Shown here: in pieces, positions 4,686 to 5,187 of the stretch
Layout of the letters: each line of letters begins with the position of its first letter
Position numbering within the stretch: position 1 is the first letter of the stretch
NCBI GenBank assembly: GCA_021817875.1
Contig: JAKAFQ010000339.1
Coordinates: forward strand, 1-5,187
DNA length: 5,187 nucleotides
Direction of reading: 5' to 3'
From: Pseudomonadota bacterium
GTDB lineage: Bacteria; Pseudomonadota; Gammaproteobacteria; Steroidobacterales; Steroidobacteraceae
Program-made: the position numbers and the translations under genes
Notes under the pieces: model-generated
Told to the model about the DNA's origin: nothing
The model's database searches: none
The model's input: the letters and a program-made list of their open reading frames with translations, nothing else

Positions 4686-4714
4686 TTGACCCGGGAGAGG
4701 CTGCTCAGTAGAAT
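4686..4714 (+). promoter_or_regulatory. Promoter of rplU-rpmA
   Basis: TTGACC (4686-4691) and TAGAAT (4709-4714) are separated by 17 bases, a good sigma70-type promoter. Transcription should start near 4721, giving a leader of about 33 bases before the rplU ATG. No clear Shine-Dalgarno is visible in that leader. The promoter lies in the divergent region shared with ispB; I see no equally good promoter for ispB on the other strand. Confidence 0.78.
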
Positions 4715-4753
4715 GCCGGCCCTTTCGTCAAGACCCTCGTTTCCAGCCTACCT

Positions 4754-5068
4754 ATGTACGCAGTGATTGCCACCGGTGGAAAGCAGTATCGCGTGACCCA
4801 GGACGGGGTGCTGCGCATCGAGAAACTGGATGCCGAGCCCGGCACCACGGTCGAATTCGACCGCGTGCTGCTCGTCGGGGAGGGCGCCGAGGTCAAGCTC
4901 GGCAAGCCGCTCGTCGCGGGCGGAAAGGTCACGGCCACCGTGGTCCGCCACGGCAAGGGCCGCAAGGTTTCGGTAGTGAAGTTCAAGCGCCGCGCCCATT
5001 ACCTGCGGCAGAAAACCCATCGCCAGCCCTTCACCGAGGTGAAGGTCACCGGCATCAGCGCCGGCTGA
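4754..5068 (+). CDS. rplU: 50S ribosomal protein L21
   Basis: Large-subunit ribosomal protein L21, which binds 23S rRNA and is required for assembly of the 50S subunit. The 104-residue product has the usual length and the characteristic opening [14 protein letters not shown]. The central part includes [10 protein letters not shown] and [17 protein letters not shown]. The conserved basic C-terminus contains [24 protein letters not shown]. The start is fixed by this N-terminus, although the bases before the ATG (CAGCCTACCT) offer no clear Shine-Dalgarno. rpmA follows after 26 bases, forming the standard rplU-rpmA operon, with ispB divergent on the left. No irregularity is seen. Confidence 0.98.
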   Translation: MYAVIATGGKQYRVTQDGVLRIEKLDAEPGTTVEFDRVLLVGEGAEVKLGKPLVAGGKVTATVVRHGKGRKVSVVKFKRRAHYLRQKTHRQPFTEVKVTGISAG

Positions 5069-5094
5069 GCGATCCTTTCGATCGGGAACCCCAC

Positions 5095-5187
5095 ATGGCA
5101 CATAAAAAGGCAGGCGGCAGTACCAAGAACGGCCGCGAATCGCATTCCAAGCGCCTCGGCGTGAAGCGCTTCGGGGGCGAGCACGTG
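5095..5187 (+). CDS. rpmA: 50S ribosomal protein L27, N-terminal part (runs off window)
   Basis: The first 31 codons of ribosomal protein L27, located close to the peptidyl transferase centre. The N-terminus [16 protein letters not shown] followed by [11 protein letters not shown] is the L27 signature and lacks the cleavable extension found in Firmicutes, consistent with a proteobacterium. The ATG at 5095 has GGGA about eight bases upstream. The 26-base gap from rplU contains a small inverted repeat CGATC-CTTTC-GATCG. The gene is presumably intact beyond the window. Confidence 0.97.
   Translation, partial: MAHKKAGGSTKNGRESHSKRLGVKRFGGEHV

Overview
The window looks like the junction between accessory DNA and core chromosome in a GC-rich gammaproteobacterium. 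The right part carries ispB, which points away from a co-directional rplU-rpmA pair, an arrangement familiar from Gammaproteobacteria. All three proteins are intact and well conserved where visible. A tRNA-Pro(CGG) gene with an encoded CCA lies just downstream of ispB on the same strand. I cannot name the genus from sequence alone.

Layout. Positions 2-175 (+) are the C-terminal end of an IS66-type transposase (TnpC). Positions 186-985 (-) hold the two accessory genes of a different IS66-type element (an unusual TnpA followed by TnpB). This pair runs tail-to-tail into the TnpC end and has no TnpC of its own. Positions 986-1286 carry no gene, but hold a hairpin over the tnpA ribosome binding site and the probable outer end of that element. 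Positions 1287-1978 (-) are a toxin-antitoxin operon of the higB-higA type, with its promoter and a pair of mirror-image 15-bp palindromes at 1979-2037. Positions 2246-3201 (+) are a mosaic of broken insertion sequences: an IS66 tnpA, an IS66 tnpB with a one-base frameshift, an in-frame switch into the C-terminal half of an IS3-family OrfA, and the first few codons of its OrfB. Positions 3202-3399 are non-coding and contain several small inverted repeats. From 3400 on the sequence is core: tRNA-Pro (-), ispB (-), the divergent ispB/rplU intergenic region, rplU (+) and the first 31 codons of rpmA (+).

How it works together. The core side supplies the side-chain synthase for respiratory quinones (IspB), two large-subunit ribosomal proteins (L21, L27) and a proline tRNA. 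Good sigma70-type promoters are visible for rplU and for the tRNA. The accessory side is dominated by decayed transposon parts surrounding one apparently intact, self-regulated addiction module (higBA). The most interesting points are the operator and leaderless-promoter design of higBA, the IS66::IS3 chimeric reading frame with a preserved A7 frameshift site, the structured ribosome binding site of the minus-strand IS66 tnpA, and the convergent arrangement of IS66 pieces from two elements. I see no clearly new multi-gene defence or metabolic system.
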